A stretch of 64,000 nucleotides of DNA from assembly GCA_025617375.2 (NCBI GenBank), contig JAMYGW020000001.1, positions 3,038,001 through 3,102,000 of the forward strand, written 5' to 3'. A program made the position numbers and the translations under genes. Source of the stretch: Acarospora socialis. Taxonomy: Eukaryota; Ascomycota; Lecanoromycetes; Acarosporales; Acarosporaceae. Position 1 is the stretch's first letter; each line of letters opens with the position of its first letter. The notes below the pieces were generated by a model that did no database searches, was not told the DNA's origin, and worked only from the letters and a program-made list of their open reading frames with translations. Of the stretch, positions 33,637 through 44,630 are shown one piece after another.

Positions 33637-35919
33637 CTAAATTATCACAAGTTGCTGCCAGTGTCCCTCGTCGCTCAATGCCCCGCCGTGCATGATACCA
33701 TGCACATAACACTCGCCAAGAAGTTCGCAGTAGCCCAGGCCTACCTCCGATTTTCGGCGCAGAAGAAGAGGGGTCTTGACGCTCGGAACAATGGCGACCA
33801 AGTCCCCTGGCTCGACGACATGGGGCCCAATACCTAGGAGGGCGTTCGAGGTGCAAAACGCGCGATTTTGTGAAGTCTGTCTCCCAAGTAAATGGGTGTA
33901 TTCGTGTGCGCCGTCGTACAGCTTCGCGCGGTGAGCGTCCTCCGCACGGCTAACGTCGGGGTCATATGCCGTTTCGGAGATGCCGGCTCTTTCGCATTCA
34001 TCAAGGATAGTGTCCAGGCTAGGTATGATGTGGTTCGTATCCTGATCGTGGAGTGCTTTGAAATTAACCATGGACGATAGTATATCTGTCCGGGAGGCGT
34101 GTCCGGCAAGGACGACGCGGCCAACGCGCTTGACCATCTGTGTGAGCAGATGGGCCGAAAAGGATGCGGACAGTGCCTCGGGAGCTGGAGACTGAGTGTT
34201 GCTGTGGTCGTGAATTATAGTTCTCCATAACACATCAATCGGGCTCTGGCCCGTCTTGTACCGTTTGGGAAGACCTAGAATGAGCGTCGCCGTTTTCTCA
34301 AATTTGCCTTCGTTAAGTTCCATTCCCGACTCACCCGTCCCAATCACCTCACCGGCAATCCAAGCGCGAACGTGCAGCGCATGGTCTTTGATCTCAAACA
34401 CAATCTGATCAGGTTTGTCGGAGCCGGACGCGCTGAAAGCATCACCATGGAGACGGGTCATGCCAACTGACATTGTGTTTATCTGCGGCAGTGAGAAGTC
34501 TGGGACCCAAGAGGGTAGATCTCGAACTCCGCTCGCCTTATGGTATCTGCTTAGAACTTTTGTCAACAGCTGAAGAGAACTGGTTTCTCTCATGATGTAC
34601 GATGCAACGCTAGAATATAGCGAAGCAGTGTCGATTTTGTAGTCAACTTTGATGGGGTACTGCATGCCAAAATGGGTTTGCGCTGCTCTCTTCAGGAAGC
34701 CTAGGAGGCCGAAGATCTTATCTCTGGGGTCAGTCGCCTCCTGGTCGCTGGCAAAGTCTAGACAAAGGTCCAGAAATACGGCGTCCTTAACTATGTCAGA
34801 GACTCTATGCATGGCTACACTATAGTCTTCAGAGCCATAGGGTAGCCGTTGAAGGAAAAGTTGCAGTTGGAGGGCTGTCATATGCGCTGGCCGTTGAACT
34901 CTTCTCCAGGTATCGTTCGGCTGCCACGGTAGCGCTATTTGTGTGAGCGCGTCCATGAAGGATGTTCTTATCAGAAACAGGGTTCCATGTACGAGATCTT
35001 GAAAGGACACCCAGTATGAACCCCAGAAGACTTCGATTTCTTGTGCTAATACCACCTCTTGCAGGACCCAAAATCGCCGAAACCAACCTCTTCCTTGGAA
35101 TACGATAACGTTGAGCCAGTCGGATAACGTCGTTCCCTGGAGACCAAGACTTCGAAGTTTCTCAACATCCTGGTAATCATTGTGGTCATTGAATACAGAA
35201 CCGGGCTCCTCGTTCCGCTGCTCAAACTCTCTATGAGTAGAGGCCAATTTCGTGATGATATGGAGGACGGAAGCGGTGGACTCGTCCTCCGTTCCGAGCC
35301 AGACGACTACTTTGAAAGCTTTCTCGTAGATCTCATCCATCATCTGTACCTGCGAGTTTCGCTCGTCCATGTCGCTTTGATTGATGCAAATGGCATCGAT
35401 CCAAAAGTAATGATGCCAGAGCTTGGACTTCCGAATATGAGAAAGCGCATCGTAAAGATTCCTCGTCACCTTGAGTTTCCGACCATCGAGAAGCACTGGG
35501 AAGCGGACGCTCCACCTATCTGTTTCGGCAATATTATTTACCTCCTCGCCCTCACCGGATCGATCGATCGGCCATGTGCACTCGGGATTGCCCCAGGTGT
35601 ACGACAGAGCGCAGTAAGGAGGACATTGGTTCAAAGGAAAAGCCTCAATCTTGAGATCGATGACTTGTTTGCGCAGGGTGACCTTCAGAAGCCGTATTGC
35701 ACGAGGGTCTTGCAAGGGCTCGTGATCAAACTGGGGAACTTCATGCAAAGTGGCGGAGAGCACGTCTATTTCATATGGAACAGAATCCACTAGGTAGAAA
35801 AATATGATGAGTCTCAAAAATGAGTAAAGAATAGTTTTCGGTATCCAGAGCAGGACAGCAAAGACTGATTCTGGAGGTCTTGGTCGCCCAGTGCCAAGTG
35901 CCATGGAGTAGTTCAACAA
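33637..35919 (-). CDS. HET-domain (heterokaryon incompatibility) protein
   Basis: Intronless 760-aa protein with a HET domain, the module that triggers cell death or growth arrest when genetically different hyphae fuse. Residues 101-110 (PYCALSYTWG) open the domain. They are followed by LPVLLDGRKL-like VLLDGRKLKVTRNLYDAL, the core HHYFWIDAICINQSDMDERN at about 168-187 and IYEKAFKVVVWLGTEDES. An N-terminal hydrophobic stretch (about 19-45, VFAVLLWIPKTILYSFLRLI) may be a membrane anchor, which is unusual for the family. The C-terminal 100 residues include VEPGDLVAIVPSVKTPLLLR and YCELLGECYVHGIMHGGAL, a motif common at the end of long HET proteins. No partner such as a NACHT or NLR gene lies nearby. 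The ATG at 35919 is first in frame; a Met at residue 6 is an alternative start. Confidence 0.95.
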   Translation of the reverse strand: MLNYSMALGTGRPRPPESVFAVLLWIPKTILYSFLRLIIFFYLVDSVPYEIDVLSATLHEVPQFDHEPLQDPRAIRLLKVTLRKQVIDLKIEAFPLNQCPPYCALSYTWGNPECTWPIDRSGEGEEVNNIAETDRWSVRFPVLLDGRKLKVTRNLYDALSHIRKSKLWHHYFWIDAICINQSDMDERNSQVQMMDEIYEKAFKVVVWLGTEDESTASVLHIITKLASTHREFEQRNEEPGSVFNDHNDYQDVEKLRSLGLQGTTLSDWLNVIVFQGRGWFRRFWVLQEVVLAQEIEVFWGSYWVSFQDLVHGTLFLIRTSFMDALTQIALPWQPNDTWRRVQRPAHMTALQLQLFLQRLPYGSEDYSVAMHRVSDIVKDAVFLDLCLDFASDQEATDPRDKIFGLLGFLKRAAQTHFGMQYPIKVDYKIDTASLYSSVASYIMRETSSLQLLTKVLSRYHKASGVRDLPSWVPDFSLPQINTMSVGMTRLHGDAFSASGSDKPDQIVFEIKDHALHVRAWIAGEVIGTGESGMELNEGKFEKTATLILGLPKRYKTGQSPIDVLWRTIIHDHSNTQSPAPEALSASFSAHLLTQMVKRVGRVVLAGHASRTDILSSMVNFKALHDQDTNHIIPSLDTILDECERAGISETAYDPDVSRAEDAHRAKLYDGAHEYTHLLGRQTSQNRAFCTSNALLGIGPHVVEPGDLVAIVPSVKTPLLLRRKSEVGLGYCELLGECYVHGIMHGGALSDEGHWQQLVII

Positions 35920-36868
35920 TTGTTGGCCTGCAGGTTGATCAAAGTTATTGTCTCTTCGTTGCTATTGAAAGCTGGCTGCAGCATAGCCTTCTTTGCTCCT
36001 TCGAGCTGCAAGGCTGCATGCCTAAGGCTGTCAAATGTCGATCATAACGGTTGCTCTTCTACGTACTGTATGGCTTGTGTTTTTGCTTTTGGTGGTGTCC
36101 AATCGACAGCCAGAGACGTTCAATCAGTAATTTACGCCGACTTGAAAACATTTTAATGAACTCAGTCCACTGAGACTCTTCACAGATCATGTGTGAATCA
36201 CGCATCTTGGACTTCAGGATGGAGGATAAGGTACAGTACCTCCTCGTTCGCTACCTCGCTTATGCCGGCCATAAGAGATCAATTTATCTACGAATATGGA
36301 TTTTCTAGAGACCAAGCTAACTGCCAACCTCCCTCAAGACTTTTGCCAGGATATTGTTGGATTAGGGATCACATTAGTAACTACCCCGCGCCATGTGTGT
36401 GCAAATTCATCCAACGTTGACCACCTCAATACCTTAGGCAGACCCTCATCCTTCGTCTTACCTTACCTTACCTTTGCAGTATCAACCATCTTCCGTATCA
36501 GGGAAAACGCTAGCTGCATCTAACCAGGCCAAAGGTGAGATCTTAGTGTGTGTATTCCGTACCTGGTACCTAAGGTAGAAAGATCTTTATAGAAAGAGTA
36601 AGGTAGCGTCGCCAACCCGGTGCTTTGCAATGGATGTGACTACTACCTACCTACTCAGGGGAGATTAGCACTACCTAATTAGTAGCTTGGTGAATATTAG
36701 GTAGTAGCGTCCGCCAAAGCTCCCGACTGTTGAGCGTAAGTTGCTCCTCTCTCTGCGTGGACCTAACACGTTGACCGACCGTCTAATAATGATTTAGGTT
36801 CTCATATCAGTGCCCTGAGTACACGTCTCCTGCATTTCAGACTACCAGTCATCACAGACTCATACACA
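35920..36868. other. Divergent intergenic region
   Basis: Shared upstream DNA of the HET gene (minus) and the RNase H gene (plus). An exact TACCTAAGGTA lies at 36567-36577, with related ACCTTACCTTACC and CTACCTACCTACT runs at about 36460-36660. No supported gene. Confidence 0.5.
36567..36577. repeat. Intergenic near-palindrome TACCTWAGGTA (copy 2 of 4)
   Basis: Exact TACCTAAGGTA about 290 bp upstream of the RNase H gene start. Confidence 0.6.
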
Positions 36869-37918
36869 ATGTCCTCCTGGCGCCCTGACAGTCCTGTGGA
36901 GCTTGTAGACGGCACTCTATGCTGCAAAGCCCATCATCTGGTCTACTGTGGAAGGTGCTGTGTCGATTACACCTTCATGTAAGAAATTCTCGATGGGAAC
37001 GAGGATTCGGACTTAGACGATGAACTACCGGATCTAGAATCGATTGATGAAGAAGGGAATCCGGATGAGGGTTCTAGCAACTCGTCAACTTGCAATTCTC
37101 AACCTTCAGCATCGCATGTCATGTTAGGACAGTCAAATCGTCTCGCCGATAATCCACCGGGTCTCATCCTTGCGGGCCACCGTCTGATACACCGCCCATG
37201 GCAAAAGCAAACCCCTCCAAATCCTATCACGCTCATTACGCGCTTTATTCCACCCAAAGATGGCGATGCCCCACAAACCCTCTTCAAAGAAGGCCGCCGC
37301 ATCATCCCACCCAACAGCGATACTCCACGAAACCTCTTCCAAGGAGGCCGCCGCTTCATTCGCCGCTCAAATGGAGACCAAATGCTCTTCTACACCGACG
37401 GCGCCTGTTTGAACAACGGCCAACCCTCCGCTACTGCCGGCTGCGCTTTCGTCTTCGGTCCCTCATCTGCTCCCTCCAATGATGGCACCGTCTCGTTTCC
37501 CCTCGAGATTCAAGGCCCATCTGGCGCCATTTATCCACCGACCAGCAATCGCGCCGAACTCCGCGCCGTGATCGCCGCCTTACAGTTCCGATCTTGGTCT
37601 GGTGAAGGCTGGACCGAGCTGGTCGTTGCCACAGACTCCGAGTATGTGGTCTCGGGCGTGACGCAGTGGGTGGAGGGCTGGGTGCACAATGGATGGAAGA
37701 CGAGCAAGAACATGCCAGTCAAGAATCGAGATTTGTGGGAGCTGTTGTTGCAGAGAGTTCAGGAGCTGTTCATGCAGAGAGTACAGGATGTTCAGTTCCG
37801 CGTGTTGTTTTGGCGGATCCCCAGAGAGTGGAACCAATTGGCCGATCAGAGAGCTAAGGCAGCGGCAAAGGAAAAGGCACCTACTAAATTTAGTCCCATA
37901 TATGGGATTCTGGTGTGA
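36869..37918 (+). pseudogene. RNase H domain protein with N-terminal Cys-rich segment and an in-frame TAA
   Basis: Ribonuclease H (type 1 fold) hydrolyses RNA in RNA/DNA hybrids. The catalytic set is complete: FYTDGACLNNG (Asp), TSNRAELRAVIAAL (Glu), VVATDSEYVVSG (Asp) and NQLADQRAKAAA (Asp), with VEGWVHNGWKTSKN, all within 37380-37918. Upstream in the same frame, ATG 36869 opens SSWRPDSPVELVDGTLCCKA and a CxxC-type segment (YCGRCCVDYTFM), then TAA at 36980-36982, then an acidic region (EILDGNEDSDLDDELPDLES) running into the RNase H part. The acidic region before ATG 37121 has clear coding character, so the stop splits one ancestral frame. The TAA overlaps a GTAAGA donor; an intron to the TAG at about 37079-37081 would restore the frame but would delete the acidic region. 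Translation could otherwise begin at 37121, leaving the enzyme intact. Confidence 0.75.
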
Positions 37919-39097
37919 TTTACGAGGTGTGGGAGAAAGCTGGTTGACTTGTTAAGGGAGCTAGCCACTGAGGGACGTCTACCATGAGTCAAAAATGGCA
38001 TCCGTTCTTAGAGCATCTAGCAACTAGGCAAGACGGGAGTTGTTCTATGTTGGGATGCAGTTACCGGTTCAGTGGCACGAGGTAGCATGTCGCTTGCTTA
38101 TATTGTACGTTAGCTGTTGACGATGTGTTACCATATCCCCGCCTGATTATGGGACCTCTAGATTGAATGATCCGTAACAGCTCCTTACTCTAGACAACAT
38201 GGGCATAACTTGAGCCAAGTTGACAGGCTACTCGTATATTCAGTCAATGAAGACTTCCAAGTTGTCAGTTGTGGTATCACCTCCGCCAGGCTGAGCACGC
38301 GAGGTGAGACGTAGATGCTCGTAGCTCTAAGCTGTCGCCCAAGGGGGCATTACGTTGGTGGGTTCGATCGCTTTAGAACACATGTTCGTCCAGATGAGTT
38401 ATGGTTTCTCCTCGAGCTCTGTTGTGTCATCGCCTGTGTTACTACTGTCGGTTTCTATAGGAATAATAGTTGTTGCGTTAGTCGGACCCGACGGCATTAT
38501 CTAGGGTCGTTCGTTGCCAGATCCATAGAAGCGGTCGTTGTGCACCGTCTCCCTTCTGGCAGTGGCACCCGTTGGTAATCGTACCATCAACGGAAACACG
38601 TTCTCCAATACTCGAGCAGAGTCGCGCTCCACGAACTTCTCACCTTAAATGCGTAGGCTCCCTTCGATAGCGGAGGTCTTCACTGTATGTCAGATATCAG
38701 GCTGAGCTACCGGGAGGATTCAATTGGCTCAGGATTCCTTCACCGCCTTCATTACCTAAGACGAACATAGATACTAGAGCGCATACGGGATAGTAAGCTA
38801 TCAATGATTGGCCTGTGCTTCACTGTTGAGTCAGTCAAGCTACCTTACATGCGCTGACCGGCCAGTTGTTGCTGCAGCTCCGCCAGGCAACCCCCCTTGA
38901 CTATATCTTCTCAACCGTTGCCTTGCGCCTTGTGTAAAGCGTCGACATTTCTCATCTTATAAGACCTCAAGGTCAGGAGCAACCCGGCACTTCCTCGACA
39001 GTCCTCGTCTCACTACACACAGTAAAGAGTACCGGATGAGCCGTTTGATCTCTTTGCCTTGACCCTCTGACGTCTGACGACTTAAATCCGATATCCG
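37919..39097. other. Intergenic region
   Basis: No supported gene between two plus-strand genes. The open frame at 38315-38578 has no motif and no splice support. Confidence 0.5.
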
Positions 39098-42000
39098 ATG
39101 CCAGCATCTAAACCCGGAAACAAGCCTACTACACTGCTCTTGCCACAAACCTTGGTAGGTGAAGTGGCCTCCGAAACCTCTAGCAACGTCTTAACGCCAG
39201 ACTTAACCCCTTCAGAAACACCTAATCCTCACAACGGTCTCACCGCTGAGAAGCTCGATCTCACACGTCTCTCAAACTCTGCAGAGATGGACAAAGATAT
39301 AAGTGAAGGCCAAGCGCCGACTAAGGAGGAGGCGCAGCCCTCACCGGCTGAAGGGAGCTCATCGACGAAGGCTGAGGCCAGAACCAAGGACCCCGGCGAA
39401 GTTGGCATCAAGAAAGCAGTCTGCAAGAAACACTCGAAGCCGAGAAGATCAACGCGGAAGCGGAGGAAGTCCAAGAAAGAGTCCTCTACCAGCAGCGATT
39501 CTTCGTCGGATGATAGCTCAGACAGTAGCGAGGATGAGTCTGAGTCTGAGGAGGACGAGGAGACATCTTCATCGGAGGAGACGGAGGATGAGTCAGCAAA
39601 GAAGAAACGGAAGAGCAAGGCTCGACGAAAAGCCAAGAAGTTGAAGGAGAACAAAAAGAGTCGGTCCAAGAAACACAAGGAATCAAGCTCGGAAAGGTCG
39701 GAAGAGGATTCTTCTGATGAGGAGAGTTCCACCGAAGACGAAAAACCCAAGAAGGTACGGAAGAATAAGAAGCGGAAAGCCAAGAAAGCCAAGAAAGGGT
39801 CGGAAATCGATCCTACGAAGGTCGTGGATGTAGTTGACCCTGTGGCCCGCACACGAGCTCAGCTGAATGCACTAGCCCTTGGTGGTATGAGGGGAGCTCG
39901 GAGAGGCTTCGGTGGCAGAAACTTAGCGGCTGATCAAGATGCTGCCCTGAAGAAGGTGCTTGCAGGGAAGCTGCCCGGCAAGTCCAAAGGCGGCAAGAAA
40001 AAGAAGTATGTGGGGCGGGAGAATTGTCGAGGTTTGATGCTGACAGTACGTGTATAGGGCATCTAAAGTCGCCTTCATGCGTGTCGATCAGCTCTGGGAC
40101 AGCTCAATCCATAACTACAAACTCACGGAGACAGCTGACGACCCTACTGCTGATGAGTACGATGCTTATATCTTTACGGTTCGGCGAAAGTTTGACTGGG
40201 AGAATAAGTATACCGGTCAGTTGTGAGCTCTTCTCGACTGGATGACTATCTCTAACCCGGTCTTCGACTGCAGATACGGTCGTCGATATTAAGAGTAAGC
40301 CACTGAAAGAAGCCCTGAGCCACGTCATGAAAGGGGTGAAGGGCGTTAGCTTGGTTGAGGCAACTCCCGTGGTGGACCCCAACATGCTCTTCTTGTACCT
40401 GGAAGAACTCCGAGAATATAGGAAGGAACTCAAATCCCTAAGCAAGACCGAAACGAAAACGAAGGCAAGAAAGGCCGCAGCTGTGAAGGCTTCTCACGTC
40501 AAAGGTAGGATTGCTGCATTACACCTACCAGGAGTCAGAGTACTGATCTATCGAACGATTTAGTTCTCGTCAAGTACCTTGACAAAGATTACTCTGAGAC
40601 GAAGAAGACCCTATATCCGTTACTCGAAAACCGTACCATAACATTTGATCTCATGTGGGCTTTGTTCAAACCAAACACGATAGTATATACCACCACCTAC
40701 AACAATCATGAGGAGCCCAGAGCTTTTAAGATGGAGTACGCGACCAAGGAAAGCTCGTTCATGAGAGGGCAATGGTATACTATCGAAGGTAATATACCCC
40801 TCCTGAGAGTGGATGAGTTCTGTTAACGATCATCTAGGACGCTATCTCGAGTACGACGGAAAAGCCTTTGGCATGGGAACAATGGAAGTTGACGTTGAAG
40901 CGTTCAAGGGTCCACGCAAAATAACTAGCCTCGCTTGCTATCCACTCAAGTACCACAAGGATCCGGACGGTCTCACCGAGAAGCTCACTGAGAGAGGGAT
41001 GAAATTCGTGGCTTTGAAAGGCATGAATTACCGCTTTCACCAAGGAATGGGGTTCTACAAAAAGAAGCGCAGCGTCATCAAGGTTAACATCAACGGTCGA
41101 ATCATGGTCGATCCCGCCATTCACCGCCGCATCAACCCTAACTATTCAATAAGCACAGTTAAGCCGAAAGATCCAGATGCGGCAAGCGACGGTGGCGAAG
41201 GCAGTGATGATAGCTGTTGCTGTAACGACGACAGTTCGGACGAAGCAGGGCAAAAGCCAGAGCCTGAGATTGAGGTCGTAGCGCGCCCTAAGACGAAGTT
41301 GAAGTGGGTGAGAGATAAGAAAGGGAAGATGCAAGTGGCCAAAGTCGAGTTGGATGAGGACGGCAAGGAGATCCACAAGGAAAACATCGACCACCTCTCC
41401 GGACCAGAAGAGACCCCAACGGAGCGCGAGTTCACAGAGGAGGAGCTCTTGATTGCAAGCCCAGTCGTTCTGGGATTCGCGTTTAGTGAGAAGCTCTGGC
41501 TCGAGTTCACGGTATCCGGGATCAAGGACATCGAGTGGAACGAAGGCGCCTTTGACTCCCTTGTGTTGCCGGAGAGCCAAAAGTCCATCGTCAAGGCATT
41601 GGTGGAGTCTCATACGTTCCATCCGGCCCAGAATATCGACGATGTGATCCAAGGAAAAGGACGAGGTCTCGTCGCAGTTCTGCACGGCCCTCCCGGAACA
41701 GGCAAAACACTCACCGCCGAAGGGATCGCGGAGCTGTTACGTTGTCCTCTTTACATGGTCAGCGCCGGTGAACTCGGCACCAATCCCCGAGAGCTGGAAG
41801 CAGAGCTCAACAAGATCCTCGACATCGCTCACTCCTGGGGTGCTGTCCTCCTCCTCGACGAAGCGGACGTGTTTCTGGAAAAGCGGACGATCCAAGATAT
41901 CCACCGCAACGCGCTCGTCAGCATATTCCTCCGACTGCTCGAGTACTTCCAGGGCATCCTCTTCCTCACCACGAACCGCGTCGAAACCTTCGACGACGCC

Positions 42001-42461
42001 TTCCAGTCTCGGATTCACGTCGCCTTGCGCTACGGCGAGCTCACCACCAAGGCGAAGAAGAGCGTCTGGATGATGTTCCTGGGCAAAGTGCGGCAAAAGG
42101 ACGGCGTCGAGACGGAGGACTTCAAAGACAGCGACTACGATACCTTGTCGAGGCACAACCTTAATGGCAGACAGGTACGCACCCTTTTACCCCACCTGCC
42201 CCCCAAATTCGTCCGCTAATCAAGGACGACAACAGATCAAGAACGCCGTGCGCACCGCCCAAGCTCTGGCTGTCAACGAGAAGAAACCTTTGAACATGGA
42301 GCATCTTAAGGTCTGTTCCGTACCCTCCTATCCTCTGTATTTGCTCGCGGTGAGACTGGCGCTGATGTCCCGTACAGAAAGTCCTACAAGTCGGCGAGGC
42401 CTTCTCGAACGATCTACGCGGCGGCACGGGATATATGGATGCGATGCGGAGTTATACTTGA
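39098..42461 (+). CDS. AAA+ ATPase with DUF7025-like domain and long Ser/Lys-rich N-terminus
   Basis: Large fungal AAA ATPase of the DUF7025-AAA architecture; the cellular role is unknown. Seven exons: 39098-40005, 40058-40215, 40274-40504, 40564-40788, 40838-42174, 42236-42310 and 42378-42461. All six introns are GT-AG, 49-67 nt, and keep phase, giving 1005 aa. Residues about 110-250 form an extreme Ser/Glu/Asp/Lys tract (TSSDSSSDDSSDSSEDESES, then KKKRKSKARRKAKKLKENKK). The middle contains ENRTITFDLMWALFKPNTIV and YLEYDGKAFGMGTMEVDVEA, typical of DUF7025. The ATPase part has Walker A HGPPGTGKT at about residue 789, Walker B LLLDEADVF at about 845, sensor-1 ILFLTTNR and an arginine-finger region DAFQSRIHVALRY. 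The last two exons are short (RTAQALAVNEKKPLNMEHLK; VLQVGEAFSNDLRGGTGYMD) and easily missed. Confidence 0.95.
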
Positions 42462-43508
42462 TCTCACCTCTCGAGACCTTTCCTTCTTTTTGTCCTCCTG
42501 CTCTTTGTTCGACACCAGGGTGCTTGATTCGATCGGTTCGTTCACTGCGTAATGACGGTCATGATCGATCTGTTTTTTTGTCTTCCTAGCTGGCGAGCGG
42601 GTTGCGGGTCGAGCGGAACGGGTGTGCTTGAACGGGAAACTGCATATCTATGTCGTCAGTGAACATCGAGGGTTTGAGAGATACGGACTCTTCTGCTGCT
42701 GATTTCTAGCCATCGGTTCGTTCACTTTGGTTGCGGCGAAGGTATAGTACTCGGTAGGGCCTTTCCACGTTAACTATCACTACATAGAATTACATCTCTT
42801 CTCTGCAATGTGCACTCTACTTTATATGAATGTCTTCTTGACGGGCCTCCGATTGGCAATGACAGAATATTATGAATTAATCATCCACGTTCTTTCTGTT
42901 CGATTTAATCGGCAAGTTAGTGAGTGCTGGTACTCGTAGATGTAAATAAGTAGGGTAGGGTAGGCTAGGGTGCGGCGATTCGGATGCCGCATGATGATGG
43001 CTGATGAACCTCGTGCAGGTTCGTTCTTGGGAGAGTGCGGCGGATTTGGGGGATACATTTCCTTTCACGGTGCTCTAGGTAAACTATCTTGGATCAAGTG
43101 ACAGGCAGCGTAGCAGTTGCGTGGTTTGGCAGGTTACTGGGGACGGGCGGAGGGTGGGTCGGTAGATCTTCGGTTGGTGTTGAGCTATGGACCGTGCAGA
43201 GAGCCGGAGGGATACCTGATGGCTTCGACTTGTTCTTGTCGTTTGCATTTCAATACGCTACTAGACATTGTCACGTACGGGAGAGACCCTGGTTTGGTGG
43301 TTGGAAGCGCATGTAGTTTCTTTGGCGGCGAGCTTATTCGTGTCGATTTGGGGCGGTGGCTCGAATTACAACTATCTAACCTATCTACTACCCGTGATAT
43401 ATCCTCTCGAGGCCCAGCACCTCCGCCACCCCGGTCCCCACCACCATATCCGCTTTACAACCATCGGCCCTTCCCGCCCAGATTGATTGCCGCAGCGCTC
43501 TAGGCCTT
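42462..43508. other. Intergenic region
   Basis: No supported gene between the AAA gene (plus) and the His-rich ORF (minus). A TAGGGTAGGGTAGGCTAGGG stretch at about 42952-42971 resembles short telomere-like repeats but has too few copies to be meaningful. Confidence 0.45.
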
Positions 43509-44630
43509 TCACCACGACTCCTCCGTCCGATCCGACGGCCTCCGCCGATGATAGCTCCCGCGATCACCCACGCCGTCGTCGTCGTCGTCGTCGCCACTGT
43601 GCCAACGCCTGTCCGCATCCCCGTCCACATCCAAGCTAGTGCGCCACCTGTCCCGCGGAACCAAGCCCGGCACCCTATTGATGCCACCGCCGCGGCCCGC
43701 AAACAAACTAGATTCCGGCGTGTCGCGACCGTGTCTCTGTTGGCGATGATGGTGATGGTGGTGATCTTCCGGTCTACGTGAGGCGCGAACATGCGGGAGG
43801 CGAGAGAGCGACGAGAGAGTAGGGATGCTGGCAAGAGAGCCGTTGTCCCCATCGTTGTCATCGTCATCGTCGTCGTCGTCGTCGGTTCTAAAGAGACTGC
43901 CGTTGTCGGAGCTCGGGTCGTAGATCGAGTCCCCGTACCATGGCTCTCTGCCGTCGTGGTGGGATCGTCGTCGGCGGACAAGGTCTCTGCGACTGGGGAG
44001 GTGGTGGTGGTGGTGGGGCAGGAGACGTCTGGGCAAGACTTCACCTCTTGTGTATCGATGATGATGATGGTGGTGGTGCGGATGATAACGGACTAGCTCG
44101 CCGCCGTGTCTGCGTCTCGGTACGAACGTTCTGCCTGACAGTGGAGGAAATCGAGGCCAATGATGCCTGCCATCGAAGTCGGAATCGGAAGACGAGGAGC
44201 TGTCGAAATCGAAGCTGGGTCTCCGGTGCCGCCGCCCGTGGCGCCGATGATGACGATGACGATGATGACTTGGGTCAGGGGGGCCAAGTCGTCTACGCAA
44301 CAAGAGGTTCTCGCCGCTTCGAAGTCCTAGCGATCGGCTGAGTCCAATGAGAGGGGAGTGGTGCTGACTGACCACGGCTGGAGGACAGACGATGTCTTGG
44401 TGGTTATGATGGTGAGCGTGGCCGTGGCCGTGTCCATGCCCATGCCCATGCCCATGCCCATGTCCATGTCCATGTCCGTGTCCGTGGTGTGAGAAGGGCG
44501 GGCCCCCGTGCCGTGGGTATTGCATACCAATCCCAGTTCTTCTTACTCGGCGGTGGCGGCGCTGTTGGGTTGCTATCATGTAGTGTTCGTGAAGGCCTAG
44601 GACCTTCGAGAGAGTCTCTTCTCCCCACAT
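43509..44630 (-). CDS. Histidine/glycine- and Asp-rich low-complexity protein
   Basis: An uninterrupted 373-codon frame with striking composition and no recognised domain. Residues about 50-72 are a His-Gly dipeptide repeat of roughly ten units. It is followed by several His runs (for example HHHHHHH), Arg/His-rich segments (HHRHRHHRRHGRRHRRP), a Ser/Asp patch (FDFDSSSSSDSDFDG) and a run of nine Asp. Such tracts can chelate Ni, Zn or Cu, but I infer that only from composition. The repeats stem from short DNA repeats (GGCATG-type hexamers and GAC/GTC triplets), so slippage could create them in any frame. The non-repetitive parts (LVRYHPHH, GREPWYGDSIYDPSSDNGSL) look coding. There is no signal peptide. 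The start at 44630 overlaps the end of the next ORF, so the gene may have an unseen 5' exon. Confidence 0.45.
   Translation of the reverse strand: MWGEETLSKVLGLHEHYMIATQQRRHRRVRRTGIGMQYPRHGGPPFSHHGHGHGHGHGHGHGHGHGHGHGHAHHHNHQDIVCPPAVVSQHHSPLIGLSRSLGLRSGENLLLRRRLGPPDPSHHRHRHHRRHGRRHRRPSFDFDSSSSSDSDFDGRHHWPRFPPLSGRTFVPRRRHGGELVRYHPHHHHHHHRYTRGEVLPRRLLPHHHHHLPSRRDLVRRRRSHHDGREPWYGDSIYDPSSDNGSLFRTDDDDDDDDDNDGDNGSLASIPTLSSLSRLPHVRASRRPEDHHHHHHRQQRHGRDTPESSLFAGRGGGINRVPGLVPRDRWRTSLDVDGDADRRWHSGDDDDDDGVGDRGSYHRRRPSDRTEESW
44395..44500. repeat. Hexanucleotide/trinucleotide repeat encoding (His-Gly)n
   Basis: Near-perfect tandem CCATGC/CCATGT hexamers on the plus strand (about ten copies), encoding His-Gly in the minus-strand ORF. 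Related triplet runs (GTCGTC) lie at about 43560-43600 and 43855-43890. Confidence 0.85.

Noticed and set aside
39229-39852. 207-codon minus-strand frame
   Set aside because: Antisense to the Ser/Lys tract of the AAA gene; composition is the complement of low-complexity sequence.
42950-42972. TAGGGTAGGGTAGGCTAGGG as an interstitial telomere
   Set aside because: Only three to four imperfect units, and not the fungal TTAGGG phase throughout; chance is likely.
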